Source: Cellulophaga algicola DSM 14237
Lineage (GTDB): Bacteria; Bacteroidota; Bacteroidia; Flavobacteriales; Flavobacteriaceae
Length of the DNA: 64,000 nucleotides
Direction: 5' to 3'
Assembly: GCF_000186265.1 (NCBI RefSeq)
Contig: NC_014934.1
Coordinates: 4,092,001-4,156,000, forward strand
The notes below the pieces were generated by a model, which was not told the DNA's origin, ran no database searches, and saw only the letters and a list, made by a program, of their open reading frames with translations. The first letter of the stretch is position 1, and each line of letters opens with the position of its first letter. Below are positions 47,837 to 57,152 of the stretch, piece by piece. The position numbers and the translations under genes were made by a program.

Positions 47837-47883
47837 ATTTTAATTAATTTACAAAAACGATGTTTTTGACATTTCTTAAAATA

Positions 47884-47915
47884 AAAAAGCCCAATACCTT
47901 TCGGTATTGAGCTTT
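47884..47915 (-). terminator. Terminator of tRNA-Ser
   Basis: Read on the minus strand, AAAGCTCAATACC pairs with GGTATTGGGCTTT around GAAA and is followed by a T-rich run. It starts nine bases after the tRNA discriminator base. Confidence 0.85.
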
Positions 47916-47923
47916 GCTCTAAG

Positions 47924-48008
47924 CGGAGAATGAGGGATTCGAACCCCCGGAGGTGTGACCCTCAACAGTTTTCAAGACTGCCGCATTCGACCACTCTGCC
48001 AATTCTCC
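47924..48008 (-). tRNA. tRNA-Ser (anticodon TGA)
   Basis: An 85-base class II tRNA. The acceptor stem GGAGAAT (5' end at 48008) pairs with ATTCTCC (ending 47925), followed by discriminator G; CCA is not encoded. The anticodon loop reads CTTGAAA inside GCAGT/ACTGT-type arms, giving anticodon TGA for UCA serine codons. The long variable arm (TGAGGGTCACACC) and the T loop GGTTCGAATCC are present. It borders the defence array on the right. It could serve as an integration site, although no matching repeat was seen at the other end. Confidence 0.96.
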
Positions 48009-48231
48009 TGAGTGCCTCATCAGGTATTCCCTGATTGCGGGTGCAAATATATAAACCTTTTTTAAATATTAACCCTGCTTTTGAAAATATTTTCACATTT
48101 TTTTCCTTTAAAATGCTAATGCAGCTTTAGCAGTCTATTTTTTAGCGAATTACGAAGGCGTATCATTTAAAAAAAGTAATTTTACAGCAAGGCATTGTAC
48201 TATTTACGCTGCTTATATTTAAAATTAGTTA

Positions 48232-48864
48232 ATGAATTCGAGTATAGACTCTCTACAATGGCGTTATGCCGTTAAAAAATTTGATGCCACTAAGCTTTTA
48301 AGTGAAACTAAAATAGACCTTCTAAAAGAGGCTTTTAACCTCACGGCAACTTCGTATGGCTTACAGCCTATAAAACTTGTGGTAGTACATAATAAAGAGC
48401 TTCAGGAGAACTTAGTGGCACATTCTTATAACCAACAGCAAGTAGCACAAGCTTCGCATCTTTTGGTTCTTTGTATTGAAACCGATATCTCTGAAGCCTA
48501 CATTAGAAATTATTTCAACTTAATTAAAAAAATCCGAAACACCAGTGATGAAATTTTAATGCCGTTTCAAGACTCGTTAATTAGCTCATTTTCAAAAATG
48601 TCTGGAGAAGAGAAAAAAGCTTGGGCCATCAAACAAGCGTATTTAGCCCTAGGAAACTTATTGACGGTGTGTGCCTTAGAAAAAATAGATGCTTGCCCTA
48701 TGGAAGGTTTTATTCCTTCTAAATATGATGAACTTTTAGGGATAGAGGATATGAACTTAACTTCAGTATTAGTACTGCCAGTAGGGTATAGGGCAGTAGA
48801 TGATTTCTTTGCTACTTTACCAAAAGTTAGAAAGCCATTAGCAACGGTAATTATAGAACGCTAA
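48232..48864 (+). CDS. NAD(P)H-dependent oxidoreductase, nitroreductase family
   Basis: 210 residues, an FMN-dependent NfsB/dihydropteridine reductase-like enzyme. The N-terminal LQWRYAVKKFD is the FMN phosphate-binding stretch (9-19), TSYGLQPIKLVVV (43-55) is the second, and the end of the domain PVGYRAVDDFFATLPKVRKP is typical. No signal peptide. It lies just outside the island with a clean start at ATG 48232 and is probably a housekeeping gene. Physiological substrate is unknown for the family. Confidence 0.88.
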   Translation: MNSSIDSLQWRYAVKKFDATKLLSETKIDLLKEAFNLTATSYGLQPIKLVVVHNKELQENLVAHSYNQQQVAQASHLLVLCIETDISEAYIRNYFNLIKKIRNTSDEILMPFQDSLISSFSKMSGEEKKAWAIKQAYLALGNLLTVCALEKIDACPMEGFIPSKYDELLGIEDMNLTSVLVLPVGYRAVDDFFATLPKVRKPLATVIIER

Positions 48865-48890
48865 TTAGTTGCCATATTGGTTTGAAAAAC

Positions 48891-48915
48891 GCTGCAAATC
48901 CGTTTAATTTGCAGC
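48891..48915. other. Perfect 9-bp hairpin between the nitroreductase and DegT genes
   Basis: GCTGCAAAT (48891-48899) pairs with ATTTGCAGC (48907-48915) with a seven-base loop. No T run follows, so it is a weak terminator at best or an RNA-processing stem. It ends 34 bases before the next start codon. Confidence 0.5.
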
Positions 48916-48949
48916 CGCAATTTATGTTAACTTAATAATAGAAAAAAAT

Positions 48950-50143
48950 ATGCCAGGATTTGAATTATTCGGAGATGCGGAACGTAAAGAAGTCAATGAA
49001 GTTTTAGATTCTGGAGTACTCATGCGGTATGGTTTTGACGGAGCCCGTAACGATTGGAAAGCTGTTAAGTTAGAAAAACTTTTAGCCGAGCGTATGCAAA
49101 CGCAATATGCGCAATTGGTAAGTAGTGGTACTGCTGCTTTAAGCGTAGCACTAGTCAGTGCAGGTGTTGGTGCTGGTGATGAAGTGATTATACCTACATT
49201 CACCTTTGTAGCTACTTTTGAAGCGGTCTTGGCCGTTGGTGCTATTCCTGTTTTAGTAGATGTAGATGAAACACTAGGCCTAAACCCCAAAGCGGTTAGA
49301 AATGCCATTACAGAGCGTACAAAGGCCATTATGCCCGTACATATGTGTGGCTCTATGGTAGACCTAGATCCTTTGGTGGTATTGTGTAAAAAATACAGTT
49401 TAGTTTTAATAGAAGACGCCTGCCAAGCTATAGGAGGTTCTTATAACAACAAACCACTAGGGAGTATTGGAGATATTGGTTGTTTTTCTTTTGATTACGT
49501 AAAAACAATTACCTGTGGTGAAGGTGGCGGATTAATTACGAATAACAAGGATTATTATAGGCATGCCGATCATTATTCAGATCACGGACATGATCATATC
49601 GGAAAAGATAGGGGAGCAGAGGGGCATCCTTTTCTAGGGTATAATTATAGAATATCAGAATTACATGCTGCTGTTGGAGTAGCCCAAATTCAACGCTTGG
49701 ATGAATTTCTAGCAACTCAGAAAAAATATTATTTAATTTTAGAGGAAGCCTTAAAAACGATTCCTGAAGTTACCTTCCGAAAAATTCCAGAGGGTGGTGT
49801 GCAAAACTACTCTTTTATTAGTTTCTTTCTTCCTACAGAGACCGAAGCAAAAGCTGCCCATACCTCGTTAGGGCAACATGGCGTAGATGCCTCTTTTTAT
49901 TGGTTTGATAATAATTGGCATTACCACACTAAATGGGAGCATTTAAAAGAATTGAAGTCTTTAAATCAGTTTTCAGACAGCATAGAAAAAGCTGTTTTTA
50001 GTTCTGAAGAAAAAGATTTCTCTGCTTCTGACCAGGTAATCTCACGCACCATATCTTGCCTAATAAAATTAAGCTGGACGGAAGCGCAAGTACATGCCAG
50101 AGCAAAAGCTATGGTAGCTGCTATTAACGTAGTTTTGGGTTAG
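48950..50143 (+). CDS. DegT/DnrJ/EryC1/StrS-family aminotransferase
   Basis: 397 residues with the fold type I PLP domain. Landmarks are VSSGTAALSVAL (57-68), IIPTFTFVAT (80-89), IEDACQAIGGSY (154-165, PLP-binding Asp) and the Schiff-base Lys K185 in FDYVKTITCGEGGG. NYRISELHAAVG near residue 236 is also typical. Such enzymes transfer an amino group to keto-sugars for lipopolysaccharide, capsule or antibiotic sugars. No sugar-pathway gene is adjacent, so the exact product is unknown. The last four bases overlap the end of the convergent ribBA gene. Confidence 0.9.
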   Translation: MPGFELFGDAERKEVNEVLDSGVLMRYGFDGARNDWKAVKLEKLLAERMQTQYAQLVSSGTAALSVALVSAGVGAGDEVIIPTFTFVATFEAVLAVGAIPVLVDVDETLGLNPKAVRNAITERTKAIMPVHMCGSMVDLDPLVVLCKKYSLVLIEDACQAIGGSYNNKPLGSIGDIGCFSFDYVKTITCGEGGGLITNNKDYYRHADHYSDHGHDHIGKDRGAEGHPFLGYNYRISELHAAVGVAQIQRLDEFLATQKKYYLILEEALKTIPEVTFRKIPEGGVQNYSFISFFLPTETEAKAAHTSLGQHGVDASFYWFDNNWHYHTKWEHLKELKSLNQFSDSIEKAVFSSEEKDFSASDQVISRTISCLIKLSWTEAQVHARAKAMVAAINVVLG

Positions 50144-51270
50144 TACGAAACGTACTCCACAATTTCTAATCCGTAACCAATAATACCTACACGTTTAGAT
50201 TGTACCGTATTGGTTAATAATTTTACTTTAGAAATATTAAGGTCATGTAATATCTGAGCGCCAACGCCAAAATCTTTGGCATCCATTTCTATTTTGGGTG
50301 CTTTAATTTCACCTTTAGCTTGTAGCGCTTTAAGGCTTGATATTCTGTTTAATAGATTCAAGGATTTACTTTCTTGATTGATAAATAGAAAGGCGCCTTT
50401 GCCTTCTTTGTTTATCGCATTAAACATATCTTCTAGCTTCTTATCAGGGTTGTTTGTTAAGGTGCCTAAGATATCGTTGTTGATTAACGTAGAGTTAATT
50501 CTAGTTAGAATTTTATCTTCCTTTTTCCAGTTCCCTTTAGTTAAGGCTATGTGTATTTGATCGTTTGTGGTTTGTTGGTAAGCACGCAATCTAAATTCTC
50601 CAAAACGTGTGGTAATCGTGAAATCTTCTTTTTTCTCGATCAAACTATCATGCTCCATACGATAGGCAATTAAAGACTCAATAGAAACAATTTTTAAATC
50701 GTGTTTCTTGGCTACTTCCATTAATTCTGGAAGGCGCGCCATAGAACCATCTTCGTTCATGATTTCTACAATTACACCCGCTGGTTCTAAACCTGCTAAG
50801 CGTGCAAAATCTATGGCTGCTTCGGTATGCCCTGTTCTGCGTAAAACACCACCTTCTTTAGCTACTAAAGGAAAAATATGACCAGGACGCGCTAAATCAA
50901 AAGGTTTGGTTTCGGGATCTGTTAATGCTAAAACCGTTTTAGCTCTATCTCCCGCAGAAATTCCGGTAGTAACGCCTTTACCTCGTAAATCTACAGAAAC
51001 TGTAAAAGCGGTTTCCATATGGTCTGTATTGTTGCTTACCATCATAGGTAAACCTAACTCTTTGCATCGGCTTTCGGTTAAGGGAGTACAGATAAGTCCG
51101 CGACCTTGTGTAGCCATAAAATTGATTACTTCAGGAGTAGCCAATTCTGCCGCTGCTAAAAAATCGCCTTCATTCTCTCTATTCTCATCATCAACAACGA
51201 TAATAACTTTTCCGTTCTTGATATCGATAATAGCTTCTTCTATAGAATTTAGATGCGTCATATTTTCCAT
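50140..51270 (-). CDS. ribB: RibB (DHBP synthase) fused to a degraded RibA domain
   Basis: 376 residues. The N-terminal half (1-205) is 3,4-dihydroxy-2-butanone-4-phosphate synthase, with VVDDENRENEGDFL (24-37), TPLTESRCKELGLP (79-92) and RPGHIFPLVAKEGGVLRRTG. The C-terminal half aligns with GTP cyclohydrolase II, but the zinc site CLTGDxxGSxxCDC reads TLINNDILGTLTNN and the catalytic RQEGRGIGLL reads NQESKSLNLL. All three cysteines and the key arginine are missing. The RibA half should be inactive, and another RibA must exist elsewhere. I believe this is usual in flavobacteria. Makes the four-carbon riboflavin precursor. Confidence 0.92.
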   Translation of the reverse strand: MENMTHLNSIEEAIIDIKNGKVIIVVDDENRENEGDFLAAAELATPEVINFMATQGRGLICTPLTESRCKELGLPMMVSNNTDHMETAFTVSVDLRGKGVTTGISAGDRAKTVLALTDPETKPFDLARPGHIFPLVAKEGGVLRRTGHTEAAIDFARLAGLEPAGVIVEIMNEDGSMARLPELMEVAKKHDLKIVSIESLIAYRMEHDSLIEKKEDFTITTRFGEFRLRAYQQTTNDQIHIALTKGNWKKEDKILTRINSTLINNDILGTLTNNPDKKLEDMFNAINKEGKGAFLFINQESKSLNLLNRISSLKALQAKGEIKAPKIEMDAKDFGVGAQILHDLNISKVKLLTNTVQSKRVGIIGYGLEIVEYVSY

Positions 51271-51276
51271 ACTTTT

Positions 51277-52758
51277 TTATTTTCTACTAGGCATTAGTTT
51301 TTTAAAGCCATTTTTAAACAGGTCTATCACCACTCCAAAACTGATTAAACCTTTGTCTTCTGTTGCTCTTTTTGTTAGAAAGACACCTAAGGGTAACATA
51401 ATTAACGTGGAGGTCCAAGCGCCAATAATGGGGCTCATATTCCCATCTTTAGCGTAGTTTTCTGAAAATACGCCAATAAAATAATAGGTTAGAAATAAGA
51501 GAATAGCCACGACCATAGGTACTCCAAGTCCGCCTTTACGGATAATAGCTCCTAACGGTGCTCCTACAAAGAATAGAACGATACAAGATAATCCTAAAGC
51601 AAATTTCTTGTGTAAGGACACAATATGCATATTGTATATTTTGTAGCGTTTATCTAATTCGTCTTTCTTACTGCGTATAGAAGCTAAAATATTGGTAGTG
51701 GTATTTTTTGCTGCGTTTAAGATTTGACTTTTCTGATATTCTGGATAAAGACTAACAATATTCAAGGTATCAAACATTGCTTTTTGTAATAGCAATGCAT
51801 CTTTACTCAAAGGTTTAAAATTAGCATTGTCTAGACTATCTTTTTTTGATAAAATGGCAAAAGCTCCCGCTCTGTTGTAAATACTTTTAGAAAAGGTTTC
51901 TACAATGATAAGGTTATTCTTTTTGATAGAATCGGCATCTTTTATCAACCGCATTACATTTTTCATCTTATCGGTTGTCACCGATCTATCTTCTTCTAAA
52001 TTAACATCTAATTTAGAGATATCTTGGTTAATAGTATAGATTTCAAAACTAGACTTAGCAAAAGGATATTTGCGATTCTCTGTAGATTTCTTTTTGGTAA
52101 TATCTTCATAGTAATGGCCATCTCTTAACACTAATTTTAAAATATCAGACCCTTCACTACTTACTAATTCTCCCGTTTTGGCTTTTATTACGGTATTATT
52201 TATGCTATTATCAGATTTTCTATGAATAATAACATTTTCTAAGAAACGATCATTATCTCCGTACTTACGGTCTACCTTCATATTCATATTAGTGCCTTCT
52301 AAATCACTAAAAGCACCTTCGACAATAGCGGTAGACGGTTTAACTTGACCTATATTTTTTCGAAGATTGTAAATTTTTTGCTCTGAAGCAGGGATAACAC
52401 TATTGGCAAAATAAAATACGACTACGCCCAATATGCAAACAAAAATAATTAAAGGACGCATAGAACGTTGCAAGGAAATACCTGAGGCTTTCATCGCGGC
52501 AAACTCATAGTTTTCTGCAATAGAACCAAAGGTTAATATAGAGGCTAATAGCACAGTTAATGGAAGTACCTTCTCCATAAGATTAGGCATTATATAGAAT
52601 AGAAATTTAAGGATAATCATGACATCCAGACCTCTACCAGCCAAATCGTCTATAAACAGCCAAATCGTTTGAAATACGAAGATGAGCATCAGTATTGCAA
52701 ACGAGCTGAAGAAATTGTATAAGAATCTACTTAATAAATAACGGTCTAATATTCTCAA
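51277..52758 (-). CDS. LptF/LptG-family lipopolysaccharide export permease
   Basis: 493 residues, an inner-membrane subunit of the Lpt LPS export ABC transporter. The N-terminal three membrane segments (about 10-33, 50-80, 100-122) and the three C-terminal ones (about 390-465) enclose a large periplasmic domain (about 130-380), the YjgP/YjgQ layout; the larger periplasmic part is typical of the Bacteroidota. ILDRYLLSRFLYNF at the start is the family's cytoplasmic helix. The gene follows lolA with a three-base gap and precedes ribB by six bases, so all are in one operon. F versus G cannot be decided here. Confidence 0.9.
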   Translation of the reverse strand: MRILDRYLLSRFLYNFFSSFAILMLIFVFQTIWLFIDDLAGRGLDVMIILKFLFYIMPNLMEKVLPLTVLLASILTFGSIAENYEFAAMKASGISLQRSMRPLIIFVCILGVVVFYFANSVIPASEQKIYNLRKNIGQVKPSTAIVEGAFSDLEGTNMNMKVDRKYGDNDRFLENVIIHRKSDNSINNTVIKAKTGELVSSEGSDILKLVLRDGHYYEDITKKKSTENRKYPFAKSSFEIYTINQDISKLDVNLEEDRSVTTDKMKNVMRLIKDADSIKKNNLIIVETFSKSIYNRAGAFAILSKKDSLDNANFKPLSKDALLLQKAMFDTLNIVSLYPEYQKSQILNAAKNTTTNILASIRSKKDELDKRYKIYNMHIVSLHKKFALGLSCIVLFFVGAPLGAIIRKGGLGVPMVVAILLFLTYYFIGVFSENYAKDGNMSPIIGAWTSTLIMLPLGVFLTKRATEDKGLISFGVVIDLFKNGFKKLMPSRK

Positions 52759-52761
52759 TGC

Positions 52762-53409
52762 TTAGTTTCTTATGATGTAGTAGCCTTCTTTTTTGTACTT
52801 AGCTTCATCAAATGTAAATAAGCTTTTTGATAAAGGTTGGTTTGTTTTAAAAGAATTAACAGTGATGGTTGTTTTAGTCCCGTTTTTACCCGTTTCTATT
52901 AATTTATAGATATGTTTTGTTTCGGCATCAATACCTAATAAGATATTTTTAATTTCAGAATTAGTATCAATAGGTGTTAATTTCACGAATTGAATTTTTC
53001 TACCTTGAATATTCTGTAAAATATCCATTTCATAATTGTGTCCTTTTTTGTAGAAAGTCAACATTTTTGATGGCGTAATGGTATTTTCTTCTGCAGACTT
53101 GTCTTCAATGGTTACCTCTTCATTTTCAGGAACAATAGTGTATACTTTTGCCCCGTCAAACAATTGTTGAGATCCTAAATAATTAAATAAATATTTATCG
53201 CCTTGCATGGTAACATCACCACGCGTTTCTTGGTTGATATTCGCTTCTTTATTATTTAAAGCATATTTAAAATCTACGTAAATATTGTCATAACTTTTTA
53301 CCTTGTTGTATACATCATCCAACAACGTTTTTGCTTTTGCTGAGTTTTGAGCCATAGATAGGGCAGAGGAAAAAAGTGCTACTAAAACAATAATCTTTTT
53401 CATAATCAA
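52762..53409 (-). CDS. lolA: LolA-family outer-membrane lipoprotein carrier
   Basis: 215 residues, with signal peptide (about 1-20, SSALSMAQ) and the LolA beta-barrel fold (repeated strands such as FKYALNNKEANINQE and GDVTMQGDKYLFNYLG). It accepts lipoproteins from the inner-membrane Lol complex in the periplasm. It lies between ftsK (three bases) and lptF/G (three bases), linking two envelope tasks in one operon. The start is at ATG 53409. Confidence 0.9.
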   Translation of the reverse strand: MIMKKIIVLVALFSSALSMAQNSAKAKTLLDDVYNKVKSYDNIYVDFKYALNNKEANINQETRGDVTMQGDKYLFNYLGSQQLFDGAKVYTIVPENEEVTIEDKSAEENTITPSKMLTFYKKGHNYEMDILQNIQGRKIQFVKLTPIDTNSEIKNILLGIDAETKHIYKLIETGKNGTKTTITVNSFKTNQPLSKSLFTFDEAKYKKEGYYIIRN

Positions 53410-53412
53410 ATT

Positions 53413-55830
53413 TTATTTTTTTTCGTTGTTAAAAATTACTTCAAGAGCGGCCATATCTGAAACATACACCTGTCTGGCTTTACTGCCTTCAAAAGGTCCT
53501 ACAATTCCTGCGGCTTCTAATTGATCGATAATCCGACCTGCTCTATTGTAACCTAATTTCAATTTTCTTTGGATTAAAGAAGCTGATCCTTGTTGTGCAA
53601 TAACTATAACTTCTGCAGCATCGCGGAATAAAGCATCTCTATCTGTAATGTTATTATCAAGACTTGTGCCAGATTCATCACCTTCATACTCTGGAAGTAA
53701 ATGTGCATCCGGATATGCTCGCTGAGACCCTATGAATTCTACAATTTTAGCCACTTCAGGAGTATCAACAAAAGCACACTGAATACGTGTCACATCATTC
53801 CCTTGGGTATACAACATATCACCACGACCAATAAGCTGATCTGCGCCTTGTGCATCTAAAATAGTACGTGAATCTATCTTAGAGGTTACTCTAAAGGCAA
53901 TACGCGCAGGGAAGTTAGCTTTTATAATCCCTGTAATTACGTTTACAGAGGGGCGTTGTGTGGCAATAATTAAGTGAATACCAATGGCACGCGCAAGTTG
54001 CGCTAAACGAGCAATAGGTGTTTCTACTTCTTTACCAGCCGTCATAATCAAATCTGCAAACTCATCAATCACTAAAACAATGTACGGTAAGAACATATGG
54101 CCATCATTCGGATTTAATTTACGCGCTTTAAACTTTACATTGTATTCTTTAATGTTACGTACCAATGCCATTTTTAGCAATTCATACCGATTATCCATTT
54201 CTATACAGAGGGAATTTAAGGTGTGAATAACCTTGGTATTGTCTGTAATGATAGCATCTTCTGAATTAGGTAGTTTCGCTAAAAAGTGACGTTCTATCTT
54301 ATTAAAAAGTGTTAATTCCACCTTTTTTGGATCAATCAAAACAAATTTAACTTCCGCAGGATGCTTTTTGTATAATAAAGAAGTTAGTACCGCATTTAAA
54401 CCTACAGATTTACCTTGACCGGTAGCTCCTGCCATAAGCAAGTGAGGCATTTTGGCTAAATCTACTACGAAGGTTTCATTACTAATGGTTTTACCAAAAG
54501 CAATAGGCAATTGCATTTCTGCTTTTTGGAATTTACTAGAGGTGATTACAGAACGCATAGAAACAATAGTTGCATTCTTATTGGGTACTTCTATACCTAT
54601 AGTTCCTTTTCCTGGGATAGGTGCTATAATTCGAATCCCTAATGCAGCAAGAGATAATGCAATATCATCCTCTAAGTTTTTAATTTTAGAAATACGTACC
54701 CCTGCTTCTGGAACAATCTCATATAAAGTAACCGTAGGACCAATAGTAGCTTTAATTTGAGCTATTCCTATTTTGTAGTTTTTTAAAGTTTCTACAATTT
54801 TATTTTTATTCTCTTCTAACTCTTCTTGGTTGATGGTAATTCCTCCTGTTACTCCATGTTGATCTAATAAATCTATGGTTGGGAATTTATAATTACCTAA
54901 CTCTAAAGTAGGATCAAATTCTCCGTAATCTTCTACCAACTTACTGGCTAAATTATCAGTTTCTTCTCCTTCCTCTACTATTTTTTCAACCTGCATTGGA
55001 AGTTCTTCCTCAATAACTTCTTCTTCAACAGGAATGGTAACCTCAAAATCTTTAGTTATAATAGTTTTAGTTTCTGGCTTAGCTTCTGCCTTGGTTTCTC
55101 TTTGGGTTTCCATTGCTGGAATATCCTTTTTATGGGTATAGGTATCTATTACTTTTTGTTTTTCTTCTTTTTTGATAAGCGCTTCTATTTCTTCATCAGA
55201 ATAAGTTTCCGCAGCATCATCTTCAAACTCCTTTGAAAGAGAACTTTTCTTTTTCTGATAATATGCGGTAAGATGATCTGGTGTGAGTTTAAATAAACGT
55301 ACCATAATTACAATAAGACCAAATAACAAGAGAAGAATTACGCCTAATTTACCGACATAATCTTGCATAAAATCATTCATTTCATAACCTACCAAGCCAC
55401 CTAATAGCGGTCTTTTTTCGGCAAAGAAGCCTAAGGTTAAAGATATCCATATAATAAATACTAATCCCCATATCCATTTTCGGAGTAACCCTGTATCTTT
55501 TAAACTTAAAAACAGACGCAACCCACTTACAAAGAAAAGAAAGGTAAAAATTAAAGAAGCAATCCCGAAGCCTTTATAAACGAAGAAATGACTTATGCCC
55601 GCTCCAAATTTATTCAGTAAATTTTTTGCTTCTTGATTTCGGTTAGAAAATTCTGATAGCAAGCTTTGATCATCTTGCCAAGTAAAAAAGAAAGAGATGA
55701 AAGCAAAAAAAAGTGCTACACTAAAAAGCATGATTAAGCTTCCGAGTATAATTTTATTTTGTTTTGATAAATTTAAAGACACCTTTTTCTTAGGAGGCGT
55801 TGATTTTGAGCTTTTTGACTTTTTTGCCAT
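53413..55830 (-). CDS. ftsK: DNA translocase FtsK
   Basis: 805 residues. Four membrane segments in the N-terminal 200 residues anchor it at the septum. A linker rich in E, K and T (about 200-310) follows. The FtsK alpha domain (about 320-430) precedes the ATPase (about 440-700) with Walker A GATGQGKSVG (about 470) and Walker B VLVIDEFADL. The C-terminal gamma domain (about 745-800, NRAGRIIDQLEAAGIVGPF) binds KOPS-type sequences. It moves chromosome ends during division and activates XerCD. The layout is complete. Confidence 0.96.
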   Translation of the reverse strand: MAKKSKSSKSTPPKKKVSLNLSKQNKIILGSLIMLFSVALFFAFISFFFTWQDDQSLLSEFSNRNQEAKNLLNKFGAGISHFFVYKGFGIASLIFTFLFFVSGLRLFLSLKDTGLLRKWIWGLVFIIWISLTLGFFAEKRPLLGGLVGYEMNDFMQDYVGKLGVILLLLFGLIVIMVRLFKLTPDHLTAYYQKKKSSLSKEFEDDAAETYSDEEIEALIKKEEKQKVIDTYTHKKDIPAMETQRETKAEAKPETKTIITKDFEVTIPVEEEVIEEELPMQVEKIVEEGEETDNLASKLVEDYGEFDPTLELGNYKFPTIDLLDQHGVTGGITINQEELEENKNKIVETLKNYKIGIAQIKATIGPTVTLYEIVPEAGVRISKIKNLEDDIALSLAALGIRIIAPIPGKGTIGIEVPNKNATIVSMRSVITSSKFQKAEMQLPIAFGKTISNETFVVDLAKMPHLLMAGATGQGKSVGLNAVLTSLLYKKHPAEVKFVLIDPKKVELTLFNKIERHFLAKLPNSEDAIITDNTKVIHTLNSLCIEMDNRYELLKMALVRNIKEYNVKFKARKLNPNDGHMFLPYIVLVIDEFADLIMTAGKEVETPIARLAQLARAIGIHLIIATQRPSVNVITGIIKANFPARIAFRVTSKIDSRTILDAQGADQLIGRGDMLYTQGNDVTRIQCAFVDTPEVAKIVEFIGSQRAYPDAHLLPEYEGDESGTSLDNNITDRDALFRDAAEVIVIAQQGSASLIQRKLKLGYNRAGRIIDQLEAAGIVGPFEGSKARQVYVSDMAALEVIFNNEKK

Positions 55831-55893
55831 TAAATCTTTTATTCTAGAGGGCTAAAATACAAATTTACCTTGTATGCGAAAGGTAATACTGTT

Positions 55894-56262
55894 CTAAAAA
55901 AACTTAGGGAGGTATATAATTAATCCAATAATGGTAGAAGCTATAGAAACTAGCATTACAGCACCAGCAGCAATATCTTTTATAAACCCAATTTTTTCAT
56001 CAAATTCTGGTTGAATATAGTCTGATATTTTTTCAACAGCGGTATTCATCCCCTCAACACCAAGCACTAAAGCAATAGCGAATATTTGTAAAATCCATTC
56101 TGTTTTGGTAATCTCAAAATAGAAACCAGCACTCGTCATTACAATAGCAATAAAAACTTGAATTTTTATACTTGCTTCTGTTCGGATTAAAAGCATGGCT
56201 CCACGTAATGCGAAGCCAACACTTTTTATTCTATTTACTAAAAAAGATTCTTTTTTAGGCAT
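55894..56262 (-). CDS. dgkA: Diacylglycerol kinase-type membrane protein (DgkA family)
   Basis: 122 residues with three membrane helices (about 35-52, 57-75, 97-118). The family stretch ...LVLGVEGMNTAVEKISDYI holds the conserved Glu and Asn of the active site near residues 69-73. Some family members are undecaprenol kinases, so the substrate could be diacylglycerol or undecaprenol. It overlaps tpx by eight bases. Confidence 0.85.
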   Translation of the reverse strand: MPKKESFLVNRIKSVGFALRGAMLLIRTEASIKIQVFIAIVMTSAGFYFEITKTEWILQIFAIALVLGVEGMNTAVEKISDYIQPEFDEKIGFIKDIAAGAVMLVSIASTIIGLIIYLPKFF

Positions 56263-56761
56263 TTACTAAGGCTTCAAGTGCAGCTTTGTAATTAGGCTCT
56301 TCTGTTGTTTCTGCAACCTGCTCTGTGTAGATTACTTTTCCTTCTTCATCTAAAACAACTACTGATCTAGAAAGTAAAGGCGCTAATGGTCCGTCTGCAA
56401 AAGATACTCCATAATGAGTACCAAAATTACCATCTTTAAAATCAGATAACATTTCTACATTATTTAAGCCTTCTGCACCACAAAAACGAGCTTGTGCAAA
56501 GGGTAAATCTTTAGATACACATAAAACTACAGTGTTCTTTAATTCTGATGCTTCTGTATTAAACTGACGTACAGATTGTGCACAAGTACCCGTATCTACA
56601 CTTGGGAATATGTTTAAAACTACTTTTTTTCCTTTGTACTGTGCTAAATCTGCACTTGATAGATCGTTTTTAGTAAGTGTAAAACTTGGAGCAGAAGAAC
56701 CAACTGTTGGTAAACTTCCTATAGTATTTAATTTATTTCCTTTTAAGGTTACAATAGCCAT
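56255..56761 (-). CDS. tpx: Thiol peroxidase Tpx
   Basis: 168 residues of the atypical 2-Cys peroxiredoxin family. Peroxidatic C60 in SVDTGTCAQSVRQF and resolving C94 in ARFCGAEG. The motif SVDTGTCAQS is Tpx-specific. Cytoplasmic reduction of hydroperoxides with thioredoxin as donor. It has its own upstream gap containing the terminator of the next operon. Confidence 0.93.
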   Translation of the reverse strand: MAIVTLKGNKLNTIGSLPTVGSSAPSFTLTKNDLSSADLAQYKGKKVVLNIFPSVDTGTCAQSVRQFNTEASELKNTVVLCVSKDLPFAQARFCGAEGLNNVEMLSDFKDGNFGTHYGVSFADGPLAPLLSRSVVVLDEEGKVIYTEQVAETTEEPNYKAALEALVNA

Positions 56762-56841
56762 AATTATATTTGTGTTTAATTCTGTGTGAAATTATAAAAT
56801 TTATCTTTTAAATGTTAAAATTGCTTTGAAAAATTTTAAAT

Positions 56842-56875
56842 AAAAAAAAGCCCATTCGGAGTACAAATGGACTTT
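56842..56875 (-). terminator. Terminator of the thioredoxin operon
   Basis: Read on the minus strand, AAAGTCCATT pairs with AATGGGCTTT and ends in a run of T residues. It begins 20 bases after the DUF6952 stop codon. Confidence 0.88.
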
Positions 56876-56894
56876 ATAATTTTAAGAGGTTTTA

Positions 56895-57152
56895 TTATTT
56901 ATCTATTGACCCCATTACTCTTTGCATGAAACTATTTAAAGCCTCTTTTTGAGTAGCTCCGTTTTTAATGGTTTTATGTACTTCAAGTGCACCGTACATG
57001 TTAGAGATTAATTCTCCGATTACATCAAGTTCTTCATCTTTTAGAGAAGAAACTTCTGTAAGTGCTTCAAGTGTTTCTATAGTTTCTAAAACGTAATCTT
57101 CATCATTTTCCTGTATGAAGTTCGTTAAATGTTTAATTACTGGTAACTTCAC
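56895..57152 (-). CDS. DUF6952-type small protein
   Basis: 85 residues, helical and acidic (DYVLETIETLEALTEVSS, DVIGELISNMYGALEVHK). I recall this family as DUF6952, found in flavobacteria next to thioredoxin genes. The function is unknown. It overlaps the thioredoxin gene by 20 bases, so both are surely co-expressed. A partner or regulator of the adjacent redox pair is inference. Confidence 0.72.
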   Translation of the reverse strand: MKLPVIKHLTNFIQENDEDYVLETIETLEALTEVSSLKDEELDVIGELISNMYGALEVHKTIKNGATQKEALNSFMQRVMGSIDK

